A program made the position numbers and the translations under genes. A stretch of DNA of 64,000 nucleotides from Archegozetes longisetosus (Eukaryota; Arthropoda; Arachnida; Sarcoptiformes; Trhypochthoniidae). Position 1 is the first letter of the stretch. Every line of letters starts with the position of its first letter. Of the stretch, positions 34,639 through 46,916 are shown one piece after another. The stretch is taken from assembly GCA_018873245.2 (NCBI GenBank), contig JAEMBT020000006.1, forward strand, positions 4,579,855 to 4,643,854, written 5' to 3'. The notes beneath the pieces were generated by a model, which did not search any database, was not told where the DNA came from, and saw nothing but the letters and a program-made list of their open reading frames with translations.

Positions 34639-35241
34639 GGGTAAATCTGGGCTAATGGGTCTAAGGGGGTTCCCGACCCCCTACCTCCAAGTGTAATACA
34701 TCATTAGATTCAGTTCGTCGAGCTGAACATTTTGATACCACACTCAACTACTCCCAACCTGAACCTGACCACTTCTGGCCACCTAGACCTAACCCCCTCG
34801 AAAATGGGTAAACCTGGATTCTCGAGTCGTAACCCAAACAAGCCTGATATAAACTAAGGGAGAATAAGTTAAGTCGCTTCGCGACCTAACCTATTATACC
34901 TTAGTTTAAATCAGGTTTTGTTTGGGTTACAACTTGGTAAAGCCAGGTTTATCCATTACGAGGTACTAAACCAAACAATGATGGATATCTCGAGAACTAC
35001 CTGAGATTTTTGATCAAGTGAGGTATCAAAATGCTCAGTTCGATGTCCTGAGTCCAATGATATATCACTTGACGGTGTCAGCCACTCCTGTCGGGAGTTG
35101 TCCAGAAGTGACCAGGTTCAAATCAGAAGTGATCAAGTGTAGCATCAAAATGTTCAGCTTGACGAACTGAATCTAATGATATATCACACTTGGGGATGGG
35201 AGGTCGGGAACCCCTTTAGACCCATTAACCCGGATTCACCC
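34639..35241. mobile_element. 603-bp MITE with long inverted arms and 8-bp target duplication
   Basis: GATTAAAG flanks both sides (34631-34638 and 35242-35249). The element starts GGGTAAATCTGGGCTAATGG and its other end is the imperfect reverse complement. Pairing continues inwards for most of the length, including CATTAGATTCAGTTCGTC and GAACATTTTGAT. A central part pairs AACCCAAACAAGCCTGAT with the later ATCAGGTTTTGTTTGGGTT. The 8-bp duplication fits hAT-like mobilisation. No coding frame. Confidence 0.88.
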
Positions 35242-35249
35242 GATTAAAG

Positions 35250-36650
35250 TCATTTTTATTTGAATAAACTTTTCTAGATTTTTAAGTCGTGAGATACACA
35301 TTCAGACCAAATCGAAAGGGTAAGTTGGTTTAAGAGAGAACTTTCCAAATAAAATTCATTTTAAAGGTTAATAGCTATAAGAATAGGCAGATCTTAACCA
35401 ACAATTGACGCGTTTATATATATAATAAAGAATAGCTCCTTAAGAATAAGTGAAAAATACAAAAAGTTTAGTTATTTTAATTGGCTTTATTAATAACTCT
35501 AAAGTGTAATTTTCTATCAGATTTAAGCTGTTATTATTGGAGACATCGTTAATAGATTCTAAGCCTTATTATTCATATAAAAAGATCTAAATATAATATT
35601 TTAAAATTTTGCCACGCAAGATCCTTTAGTAATCAAGGCTTCATTCATCAGATGAAAAGTAAGGATTTCTATGGACTCTCCACACTTTTCCTCTAGCTGT
35701 GCATGGACTTTATCAAAGAAAACTCTTGTAATGACTTCTACTAATATTCACTTGAATCTTTAGCTTAGATATAGATCTCATTATAAAACAGATGATAATA
35801 GATTAGATTTAAAAGCTTGTCTTTCTTAAAACTACTTGACCACAGATAAGTAACCTAAATGATCACTGAGGGGCTAAAGCATGTTTATTTAAATACTCAT
35901 TTTCCCTTACATCAAAGCTAAATACAGGAGCTGAGATGACTTTCATAGTTATCTAAATAATCTCGAAAACAAAGATTGATATTAGAGAGATGAACAAGAC
36001 TATCAGTGAGATCGCTAAAGCTAGAATTAATCAAAAGGCTAAAGGTAGATAAAATATCTTTGAAGAAATGCAGTAAGAGTAGGTAGAAAAATATTATCAG
36101 CCAGTGTAGGAAGAGATTACCAAGATTGTTCTTCAAACAGCTAATGCTATTGAAGCAACTAACATGAAAATAATTAATCGTCTGACTATGCCTCAACCAT
36201 CTTCAAGTACACATCGACTAACTTCAGCTAGGTCTCTATACTTGGATTAAAGTTTATATTTAGATATTTAAATAACTAAAAATACTCTAAACCAAAAATA
36301 TCAACTCTTGAACTTACTAAAGCTTATGTTACTAAATTTAACCAAAAATTAAGATCCTAAGGTGGTGTGACTAGAGGTAAAAAAGATAGGATGGAGTATA
36401 AACTATTGAAAAGAAAGATAAAAACAATAGTTCAATATGTTTACTATAATAATCCCTATGATTTGCTCAAAAGATTAGTTGTTCCAGAAAGAGACATTGG
36501 TAATGATAGCATTGAGGTACTCAGTGAAATTATTAATAGCTTAGATGTACTCCTAAACAAGATGTCATTACTCCTCATCAGCATAAGCTTCTTTATAATA
36601 AATAATGTTGCCAATATTAACACCTGTAAAAAAGAAGCCTGAATGAATAA
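35250..36650. other. Decayed sequence, no gene called
   Basis: Short plus-strand open stretches (for example 36367-36642) have protein-like composition but no family signature and are broken by many stops. They may be remains of an old element. No RNA gene seen. Confidence 0.35.
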
Positions 36651-36653
36651 GTT

Positions 36654-37177
36654 CTTAAATAACTTAGTTGTGATGACATTGGATTATATGAAACTAGTAC
36701 GAATTAATCTTTTATATTATATGAATTAATTAAATTAACATTAATTTGAATGAAATTTTCAAAAGTTAAGTTCAATCAAGAGTTAATTGTAGCTAGCTTT
36801 GACTCTCATCGAGAAATATTGAAGTGCTTATTAATAAGTTTAATCAACATAAAAATTGCATAAATCGGATCATTTTAGTAGTAGTTTAGATCACTTTCCA
36901 TTGGATTCTATAGCGTTCTTAAGATACGGTTTTAAAATGATCTAAACTACAATTAAAATAATCCGATTTATGCAATTTTATGTTGATTAAACTTATTAAT
37001 AAGCATTTCAATATATCTCTATGAGAGTCAAAGCTAACTACAATCAATTCTTAATTGAACTCAATTTTTGGAAATCTCATTCAAATCAATGTTAATTTAA
37101 TTAATTCATATAATTTAAAAGATTAATTCATATTAGTTTCATATAATCCAATATCATCACAACAAAGTTATTTAGGA
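36654..37177. repeat. 524-bp fold-back inverted repeat
   Basis: The two arms of about 240 bases meet near 36905 and are close reverse complements. The outer words CTTAAATAACTTAGTTGTGA and TCACAACAAAGTTATTTAGG pair, as do the inner AAATTGCATAAATCGGAT and ATCCGATTTATGCAATTT. It would fold into a long hairpin. No coding capacity; probably a fold-back MITE. Confidence 0.85.
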
Positions 37178-37422
37178 AATCTAACGAAATTTAGCTATCG
37201 AAAGACTTTCTAATAACTCATAATATAAGAATACTGAAAGATTACGTACTCCAATTTGGGGTCAATGTATACATATTGAGCAGAAAATTTTCACACTATT
37301 TTTTACAACTATTTATAAGGTCTTTGTGAGAATTTGTTGAAAACTTTTTGAATATGACAATTTCCTAATGTCTCTTGGCAGTATTTTATAAGTTGAATTA
37401 TATTAATTTTGTTGGAGGTAAT

Positions 37423-37492
37423 ATTATCAATACATTTTAAGGAAAGACAAAGATCTCTGGGTCTTTGTCTTTCCTTAAAATGTATTGATAAT
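37423..37492. repeat. Perfect 31-bp hairpin
   Basis: Arms 37423-37453 and 37462-37492 are exact reverse complements (outer end ATTATCAATACATTTTAAGG), with the 8-base loop TCTCTGGG. The stem length resembles a microRNA precursor, but perfect pairing and an isolated position fit a young palindrome or siRNA source better. Confidence 0.9.
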
Positions 37493-37499
37493 AGATAGT

Positions 37500-40400
37500 A
37501 GTAAATGCTTCATAAAATATCAAAACTACTTTTTAAAAAGAAATTCAATTACTGTTTGATTTTCATTTAGATTCAAAATCGAAAGTTTACTACTTTGAGG
37601 CACTTCCGGTTGTTTAGTCCACTTGAGATTTTCTCAAAAATATCTGCCTTCCATTTTCTTCTGTTGAACCAAAGAAATAAAGGTTATACCTTTTTCTTAG
37701 TTAATTTTCAAAGTTTGATTTTTCTCCATAGATCTCATTATAAAAATATAGCTATAAAATTCATATCTCCTAGACTATTGGTGATACAATTTTTTAATAA
37801 CTTTTCTGGAATGTGTTATTAGATGGAGAACATCTAAAACCCATCAGAATGCCTTGCCTGCTCACTCATCGAAACTGACCACCATACCTTTAAAAGTAGC
37901 TGATAGAGTTCTCATTATTTGTTCATAAGCTGAAAGTTCTTATTAGAACAATATGAAGAGTAATGTGATTTACCTATTTTTCCTCAAAATACCGCCCTGT
38001 AGTTTAATTACAATAAATCAAAATCCTCCTATTGGTCTCCCTGTTGAACAACTAAAGCATATTTAGTCAATTAGAATGTAAGTAATAGATTAAAATAATA
38101 GATCACTTAAACTGAATGAAAACCAGTTACTTTTATATTACATCGTAGTACATAAATAATACTTTTAAACAAAACAAGGCTGCTATGTTACTGCATAAGC
38201 AAAAGTAGTTCAAAGACAAATCTTTGGAGTTGGAGTCTTTCAAGATTCTTCCAAAACACTTGGAAAATGCGTTCTGATTGACCTTAAAGACTTATGGAAA
38301 TATTCTTTAAAGCCAAAGGCTATTATGTTGAACAAAACGGGAATGAAGCTATGAAGATTTAATGAAGGAATATAAAGGCAACGATCAAAGGATTGTAAGT
38401 GAACAAAATCAAAACACTAAAGAAATTGCTGAGTAGAGATAAAACAACTAGACAGAACCTTATTGCTGAAGGAAAAGAAATGCTTGGTAATACTACAAAA
38501 TCTGACTTAAATGGTTTAGTAAATGTAAGTAAATCAATAAAAAGATTAACAGGGTTTTACTGAAACCCATCATAACTTATAAAACTTATAAAATAAGTCT
38601 TATATAGTCATTAAATATACCATCATAGATACTTTTAAAGACATTTCAAGATTGTAATGAATAGAAAAAATGATGTCAAGATTTTCTCAGACATCTTCAA
38701 GAAGTTCTACATCAGATTAATATTTAAAAATACTTGGTCATTCTTATCCCTCAACTTCTGAAATGAGTCATTAAAAAATATGTGATATTTTGACAGAAAT
38801 GTTTAAAAAATAGAAAAATTTATGGCTAGTAATGAAGAAAGTTTAATATATGATAATCACGTTTGTCAAACATCAAGGTATAATTAATATTGTAAAGATT
38901 TAGAAAACTATACGGTCAATAGATTTTGCTTTCATCTATACATTTTTGAGCTTTAAGATATTTTTTTAGATCATCATTATGATTTTGCCAATAAGTAAAA
39001 GTTCTTTTAAAGAATTTTTATTCAATCAAATTATTTCAAAAGTATTAGAATGATAGAAATTACTACTAAAAGAATAGAATTAAGTTTTCTATAGAATTAC
39101 TATTTCAAATTTTTAAAATTTTATCATTCAAGTTCTTCAAGTGAGAATCAAAGACCAACTTTTCAATCAAATAATTATCAAGTTAAATCAGTAAACTCTA
39201 TAATCAGTTGTAATTGAGTCGTTTATCTCAAAAATAAAAATGAAAGAATTTATCGAAAAAATTGGATAAGGTCTCACTTTGTATTCTTTGCACAGACTCA
39301 GGCTCGCGAAGATTCTGAAACCGTAGTGATAATAGAAATTCAAAGGACAGAAGCCAAAAGCAAGTATTGATAAATATTTGTAACCATTATGAATTTTCTA
39401 TTAACATGAATAAATAAAATCAGATTATATTCTGAATATCTACCGTCTCATGTGAAGATCAGTAAATTCAAACATAATTGATTCCATTTATTATTATATT
39501 ATTCAAAAAATATCATACTCTACCTCTACTCGACCTATTTCTCAATTCTAATTTAGATAAATCAAATGTGATCAGTCTTTTTAATAATTTGAAACTAAAT
39601 AAAATTCTATTCATAATTCGTTCACTTAAATAATAGATCGAAAGAATTGAAAGCTCGAACCTTAAGGTAACAGTAGTCATGACATAACAGATATATTCAG
39701 CAAATTTTTGCTGAGGCTAATGTTTATATGTGGAAAAAGGACCATCTGCGATCACTTTTTGAATCGAACTTTTTTCCTATCATAAGTCCCTGCACTATTA
39801 CTACGAATCTTCTCATTCAGATGCAAACTATTTTTGAACATGTGAAGTATAATATATTGGTTAATGTAATCCTTCTGTCTTCATTTTTTTGTTCAGGATT
39901 ATAACGTTATGAATGATAAGAGCACAGATTATAATCTATTCAAAATTTATAACATCCAAATATAGTAATAATTCTTGTATCCAAATAAATTTTGATATAG
40001 TAGAGAATGCAGATTTTAATAGCACATACACTTATAATAGAATATAATTTGCTACATTTTGAAGTAGTTTTGAACTCTTTCTCACTTTTATTTTTAGTAC
40101 AAATTGCAGATGATCAATAGCTGTGTTATGTAGATTATTAGCGTTTTTTTTATTAATTTAGTTTAAACTACTGAACCGTTGTTCGGTACCGTATCCAAAC
40201 ATTTTACTAACCTTTATATTTTTCATCGCTATGTGAAACATTTGTCAAATTAGACAAGCATTTGAATCGTTCTATACTTGACCTAATTGAACATTTCAAG
40301 CATGGAAGTCGAAGTGTACTCCTTGTCTGACATTTGAAATTAAAAAGGCACATAAAACTTAAAAGATAAGGTAAGACCGAAAACTAATATTTAATATTAA

Positions 40401-40520
40401 GTCATCTAGCCCTTTATGAGAACGAACGAATATGCGAGAGCTTTTTCAAAACTGAATCAGAGGTTGCACTTTTTAGAGATTAAATGCTAACCACACAAAA
40501 AATACTTTACAAATATTTAT
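37500..40520. other. AT-rich region without recognised gene
   Basis: Only scattered short open frames and degenerate sequence are present. I found no splice-consistent exon series. Confidence 0.4.
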
Positions 40521-40522
40521 TT

Positions 40523-40651
40523 AGAGCCATATTTTAAGTTCTATCCTAAGCTCGATCTCGACTCAAGTTAGACTTGAAATACAAATTTTGATAGCACCAA
40601 GTCTAACTTGAGTCGAGATCGAGCTTAAGACAGAACTCAGAGTATGGCTCT
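40523..40651. mobile_element. Short palindromic MITE flanked by TTA
   Basis: Arms 40523-40576 and 40598-40651 match as reverse complements at about 47 of 54 positions, with a perfect inner block AAGCTCGATCTCGACTCAAG. If the element starts at GAGCC and ends at GGCTC, TTA lies on both sides, the 3-bp duplication of PIF/Harbinger (Tourist-like) elements. Confidence 0.75.
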
Positions 40652-43082
40652 TAGTCTTATAAAATGTGTTCAAATATCCTAGAGACTGAGAAGTGAAATG
40701 AAACCTAAAAAAGGCTCTAAAAAATTCTAATTAATATTGGAAGGCAAGCAACATTTTACGCATAAACCTGAAAAAATTATTCCTGTAAAAGTTCACACCA
40801 GTAATATTGAATGTGAATTGTGAACAAGAATTAGAAGTTTTTAAGCCCATTTAACAAACTTTGAAAGTTTTTCATTGATACTAATCTTGAGTATGAAAAG
40901 CTTCTGCCTACATCTCGTGAGAAACTTTTAAATATCTATCAGATTCTTGAATACGTTCTTAAAGCAGTAAATTCAAAATTCTGTAACATATTGTATAGTT
41001 TGAAAATAATTCTTGTACTAAAGTAAAAATTATTGCACGAACAGGAGGATAGAAATAACAGAACAATGAGAAATAGGATGAATTGCATTACAATGCGAGA
41101 GACTATATGAAAATTAATTGTTAAACTGTTTAATGAATTACAAAAAATTTCAATTACTGAGTGAACATTTTTTCTATTCAATTTAGGGTGCAACAAATAA
41201 GAGAATTTCTACTTATTGATTAATTTATTAAACATGACATATTTCTTTAAATGATATAAATAAATAAAAACTTATAGCATTGGTAAATATTGTCAACTCT
41301 GATCTCACAAAATAATAAAAGAGTTCTGTTAACAGTTAACAGTATTCGGTTAGCTTCGCATTGAGTGAAATGCTGAATAGAGTATGAAATGCAATTATAA
41401 GCTCTTTTACTTTTTCAAGTAATTAAAGTAGTACTTTTCGGCTTCCAAGCCTGAGATATTAATCAATTTGAAGTTATGTACAAATACACGATTTAATAAC
41501 TTTTTGAAGGAATCATGACTTGTTTTCATTAGGCTTATACCAAAAATAATAATAGTAACACTAATACTAGTAGTAAAATTTCTTCATGTAATTTATATCT
41601 TATGATTTTTGAAACAAGGGCTAATAAGAGAAATATTCATCAAAGACCAACATTGCTTTTTCCAATTGGTTGATCTAAAACAGTAATTCAGTTGTTAAAT
41701 CTGAATTCTAGATGGAAGTTAAACGGGCTTAACTATCTTGGCGCATATCGTTTAGAATACTAAAGCTAATACCTTTCCTTTTACAAATTTTTTCTCAATA
41801 GATCATAAGAGCGAACATTTTAGAAATCTGTATGGATTTCTTAACGTTTATCTAGTATAAAGATACTTCAAACTAAAAATATCACAGGAACAGAGCTTAT
41901 CTTTGGATTCCTATTGTTCAAACTAATATATAAAAAAAATCTTTTATCTTGATTTATACTGATTTGTTGTTGATATGAAAATAAACTTAAAAGTTATTTT
42001 GCAAAGTCGTTGTAATCTTTCACGTTTGACAAAAAAATGATGCAATGGATAAACCTAACTACCAATTAAACTTTGTCTTCAAGTTGTGGAAAGAGATTTT
42101 TGACACACTTTTAAGTATGGAACTAAAGTTAAGTTTTTGATACAGTATGACAATAAACTTATATTATTAGGAAATTTTCTTTCAGTTTCTTATAATTTTT
42201 TCCTTTGAATCTTAGGTTACTATTACATTTGATAACCATAAAAAAAAGTTTTCCAAACATTATTATTACTAGTAATGTTACTTGAAAATTAAATGAATAT
42301 AAAATACGATCAAACTAATAAAATATTTAAGATTCTATGCTTTTACAGAATTAAAATTTCATAAGAAAGCCTCAGGAAATTCATGTACGAAGTGAGATTT
42401 GAATGAAGTGTTCAGTAATTTTGGCGTGGAAATTTTTACTACATTTACAGAAGTTTTAACTTCTTATATAAAGGCAATTCAAAAAACAAACTTTTTTCTA
42501 CTTTTACTTTAAATAATGTCGAGTGATTACTATAAAGTTCTATCTGTAATTTAATTAACATTACAGATAGAACTTTATAGCACTGATCCGATAATAAATA
42601 TTATGAGAAGTTTGCTTAATTTTGCATGCGGCAAGTGATAAGCAGTCCGTTAATGGTGAAAGAGATATGAATCAATTGAAAGTCGTGACAAATAAATGTT
42701 AAGTAATTTTTTTATATTTGAAATGATTTAATGATAGAAAGGGTTGTGTTTGTCATTTTCTCATTAAAAATTTGCATTTTAAGTCAGTTAATTTCAGATA
42801 ATTGTACGGTATATAACAAAAAAGCTAAAACTTATCTAAGGGCTTTCTTCAAAGCTACTCCCTCTACAGAAATTATCTTCGCTATTAAGTAGTGAAACAT
42901 TCATTACAAGGACTTTAACGACTCGAAGCGTTTTTGAGCCTTCCTCTCAGATGCGTCTTACTTTGGCAAGTCTTTAAATACAAGATTACGCAATGAAGAG
43001 CTTAAAAGCTTTTATTGAGCCTTAAGGTTTTGTTAAGTTAAAAAGTGTAGAGAAAATCTATTTTTTAATAAGATAGACATTT
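40652..43082. other. Intergenic region upstream of the first arrestin gene
   Basis: AT-rich, no coding exon recognised. It contains one perfect small hairpin (42530-42580), listed separately, and should hold the promoter of the arrestin-domain gene that follows. Confidence 0.4.
42530..42580. repeat. Perfect 21-bp hairpin
   Basis: CTATAAAGTTCTATCTGTAA and its exact reverse complement (21-base arms 42530-42550 and 42560-42580) surround a 9-base AT loop. It lies about 500 bases before the arrestin-domain start codon. Confidence 0.9.
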
Positions 43083-45052
43083 ATGGGAAAAATACAACTA
43101 CAACAGTTTGAGATACAATTCGATGGAAATAAAAGAGCTTACCATAATTTGGATCAAGTTTCTGGTATAGTTTTGCTCGCATTTAATGGAGAATTGGATT
43201 TAAAACATGTTAAGATTAGAATTAAAGGCCAAGTTGAGACCAAGTGGACGAAGACTAAGTGGGTCACCAGCAGTAATGATAGACAATCACGTAATATAAC
43301 GTATCACCAAATATCCACTCTACTTTCGGATAATTTTGATCTATTGCAAAACGGTATGATTTATTATTAATATTATTTTGTTTTTGGGAGTGGTTTTCAA
43401 AGTATGACATATGGAACCTCGAAAACCACAACTTAATTTGTTTATAATCTAATTAAGCTTATCTTTATTTTTTAATACCTTTATTGCACATAAGCTGAAA
43501 AATTAAGATATTATTAGGTTTTAGATATTTCATTTGATAAGAAAATCTGAGGTAGAGGCTAAACTATTCTCAAGCTACCATAAATTTCAGAAAAAGAAAA
43601 TAATACCGTAAAGTTTTCGAGGTTACTCAATGTTTTCATTGAAAATCCCGTTAGTAACCTATGGTTTACTTCGATCAAAAGGCTAACTAGTTTACAAAGT
43701 ATGAAATACGGATAGTATATATGTTGAATAACGGAAAATAATTTATTTAAAAAATTTTTATTACTAAATAATCTGCGCTCAAACTTAAAGATATACATAT
43801 ATTTTTAAGCAACAAACATTTTTCAATAGAATTATAAAGCCTTCAAATTCATTCACTGTAACTTCTATTGTAAAGCCCTAAAAACGTTAAATGGATTGTT
43901 CAACTCATATTTTCAAATTAAGTTAACAAAAAGTTGTTTTTGAGGTTTCATACATCAAGTTTCTAAACACATTTTCTCAATGCTAAATTTTAATTGAAGT
44001 GCTCTACTTATAAGAGGAAAACTTTAACAAAATCTTCCCAATAATGTCTAGTGAAGGAAAGTATCATTAAGAAAGGTGTGCATCAAATACCGTTCAATTT
44101 CCAACTACCCGAGTGAGTTATTTTGAATTGCTATTCATGAATACTTCGAAAATACTTTCGGTTTAACTCAAAAATTTGTTTACTGTATGATTAGCGATCT
44201 TCCGACTTCATTCAGGGGTAATTATGGACACATACGCTACTGGGTCGAAGTAGAGATCGAAAAATCCATATTCTCTTTCAATCACGAAGCCCAGGAATAT
44301 TTTTTCATATATTCTACAATCAAGGCTAACTTGAGTGTAATCTTAAAATCTTACTTATCTCAAACTCGTTTGAATAAATTGCCTAATAACTATAAAAATA
44401 TTTTCTCTCTTCATAACAAATTCTTATATCACAGACACCAGTAATCTTTAAGAAGACCCAAAACTACAGCTGTTTTTTCATAAACAGAGGATCTATTATT
44501 ATTGATGTCAACATTCCTAAAAGCGGTTATAATGGAGGTATAAAAAATTGAATGTGTAGTAAGACTAACATTAGGCCATGGTTCTGCGGCGCGACAATTC
44601 ATTTTTCATATCAAATACATGAATACTTGATACATATGTAAAAACTCTGGCTCAACGTGAAAATGAATCAATCAAGTCTTACTTTAAATAGAGATTCAAC
44701 TCTTTCTCTACTTTTAGGTGACTTTATACCAGTTTCTTATGACTTGACAAACAAGAAAAATTCTCCGATCAACATAAAGGCAACTCTCATGGAAAGACAT
44801 ATTTTTATAGCTAACAAAAAGCGAAAAGAAGTTCTGGAGAAGCATATCACGACTGGAGGAGCTATTATCGAATCCGGAAAGCAAGCTGTCGATCTGCTGA
44901 ACGTTCCCATTCCTGCCAATACGAAACCTTCGATTAAGAGTCCGTTAATTGAAGTAAAATATTTTGTTAATATTCATATCGATGATAATAATTCTGGCAT
45001 TAAATTCAATTTTCCTGTGATAATATCGGATCTTAATTACGAAATGGAATGA
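43083..45052 (+). CDS. Arrestin-domain-containing protein, 5 exons, 295 aa
   Basis: Exons: 43083-43353, 44076-44112, 44195-44336, 44435-44537, 44718-45052. They total 888 bases; all junctions are GT-AG with matching phase. The protein starts MGKIQLQQFEIQFDGNK. The N-terminal arrestin sandwich has the family marks GVHQIPFNFQLP followed by DLPTSFRGNYGHIRYWVEVE. The C-terminal sandwich begins at GDFIPVSYDLTNKKNSPINI and ends with VKYFVNIHI and FNFPVIISD. These alpha-arrestins are adaptors that link membrane receptors to endocytosis and ubiquitin ligases. Here the C terminus stops directly after the second domain and has no PPxY motif, so it cannot recruit NEDD4-type ligases that way. The second exon is only 37 bases and its acceptor has a poor pyrimidine tract, but its coding fit is excellent. 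It forms a same-strand pair with the gene at 52470. Confidence 0.9.
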
Positions 45053-46502
45053 TTGTCCAATATACAATTCTAATTCTTATACTAGTACTTTAACTTCTCT
45101 TTAAAAATTTTTATACTATCTTTTTCTGTTTTTTTAATAAGTTTTTAAGCATCAGATTAATAAATAACAGAGTTTTTCGAGTTTGAAATCAATCATTTGA
45201 TTTATAATAACTTTTTTGAGTTAGGCAAATGGAAAATTTGAGATTATCCTTGAGTAGTAGTTCTGGTAATAACTTCGGAAAAATTATGAAATTATTGACT
45301 ATGATTATTGAAATTATGAAGTTGACTAAAATTAATTTATCTTTCAACGTGAGACTGAACTAAGCCTAAATAAAAGCGATCGTAGCATTTAGCAACAAAA
45401 TAAATATTTGAAACTTTCGATAGTAGTTCTCACGGTTCAAATAAATCAGAACGAATATGGTGCATTTCAGAACAATTTATTTAGTTTTATTGCGATTGCC
45501 ATGCTTGAGATCGAGTAATTTATCCAACTTCATTGTCTTGTTTTATGTTAAAAGATATAATAATAGAACAAAAATTTTGGTTTTCACTTATTGATCTCTA
45601 TAATACTTCCATCAGTATTTAAAATCAAACCGACAAGTTTAGAGTGTTTGAAATAGTTACAATTGTTGAGTACGCGTTTTTCTCCTAATAAATTGAAAAT
45701 TTTTTCAAAGATAACGATTACAAAATGACATTGTCACACTAGTATCGATTTTTATTCAAAATCGATGGTAGACCTTACTTTGCCAACATTAAACACTCTT
45801 TATTTAATGCACATCTCAAGTGAAAAAGTACTAAATATTCATATTTAATTTTACAAACATTGAACAGAGTCCAACTATAAAAATGATGGATATGTCTTAT
45901 TGAAATCTTTTTCAACCATTAAGCATTATCCATAGTTGAAAACAACTCGACAGATATTAATCTCAATTGTCGGAGTAATATACACTAATTTTATGTAAAT
46001 TGAAGACTTTGAAAAAAAGTTCAAAGAAGCAACATTTTCAACTTTTATCAAAGATTTATTTACACTTCGAAGTCAAAATATGGATGCTCTTTTTAGGCAA
46101 ATTTAATTAGAAGTTGAACAAGACTTGAGAAATATTTCATTTATTATAGGATGTTATTTGAAGAGTTAAGTTTGCAACAAGTTACGAGTTCGACAAAATC
46201 AAACAATTAAACTATTGATCGCATTTCTAAAGACTTATAACAATTGCTAAATTACTGCATAGTTATGCTTTAAAAACCAATAACTCATCATTTGGTGTAT
46301 TATGGTTTATTATTTTGATTGAACCATAAGTTAATTAATAAAATCGTATGTTAACAAAGTATCAGAAACGTTATATAAATTAAAGAAAAATTTTTCAGTA
46401 GATTTCAACTTATACACAATAGACTTATATAAAATAAGTGAATAGTTAGATAACTAGATAATATAAATCACACAATTTAATATCATTTGAATAGGTAACA
46501 TG
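45053..46502. other. Intergenic, no feature seen
   Basis: AT-rich sequence between the convergent arrestin gene and the minus-strand exon at 46503. No gene or repeat recognised. Confidence 0.4.
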
Positions 46503-46782
46503 TTATCTCATAATTCTGCAAACGATAAAATCAATCTCATTTACTCGAAAAATCATGAATCTGTCGGTATCACAAGTTCTTTTAACAACTTTTGTATTCT
46601 CTGGCTGGTCAACGAAAACGGCCCAAAACGAACCAAACTTTTTCTTCATCGCTTCGGTTACATATTTTACCATTTCATTAGTTTTCTTAAACTTATACGA
46701 AGCATAAGTGGCTTTATCTATCGCAAGTCTTTGTTCTGATAAAGTCAGTGTAGATGAGGTTAAGTGTACTTCAAGCGGGGCT
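46503..46782 (-). CDS. Dynein-light-chain-like exon (divergent LC8 fold)
   Basis: A 93-codon open exon ends with TAA at 46503-46505. The acceptor GTTATACTTTTAG precedes 46782. The pattern SEQRLAIDKATYASYKFKK, then EMVKYVTEAMKKKFGSFWAV, then DRFMIFRVNEIDFIVC follows the two helices and the strand region of dynein light chain LC8 (family order: Ala-rich helix, helix with KKEFD, TWHCIVG, then F-x-Y-F-x-L-G). The usual GRNFGSYVTHE loop is strongly altered, so peptide binding may have changed. No ATG occurs before the conserved part, so an upstream exon is needed. The nearest upstream coding exon on this strand is that of the S1-like protein, 135-170 bases away; splice phases allow a join but the donor would be weak. 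The alternative is a separate gene with an unseen first exon. Confidence 0.6.
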
Positions 46783-46916
46783 CTAAAAGTATAACACGAT
46801 TGAAAATTAAATTTCAAAGCATATTAGAAACAGAACCTTATATTAATTACAGTAAAATCTCTCAATAACAAACTTCCAAGTAAGAAAGCTTTGATTAACT
46901 TCATAAAACTAGTTAT

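Noticed and set aside
35918..36196. 92-codon minus-strand hydrophobic frame
   Set aside because: It is antisense to a degenerate plus-strand region, is low in complexity (Leu/Phe/Ser), and has no splice partners.
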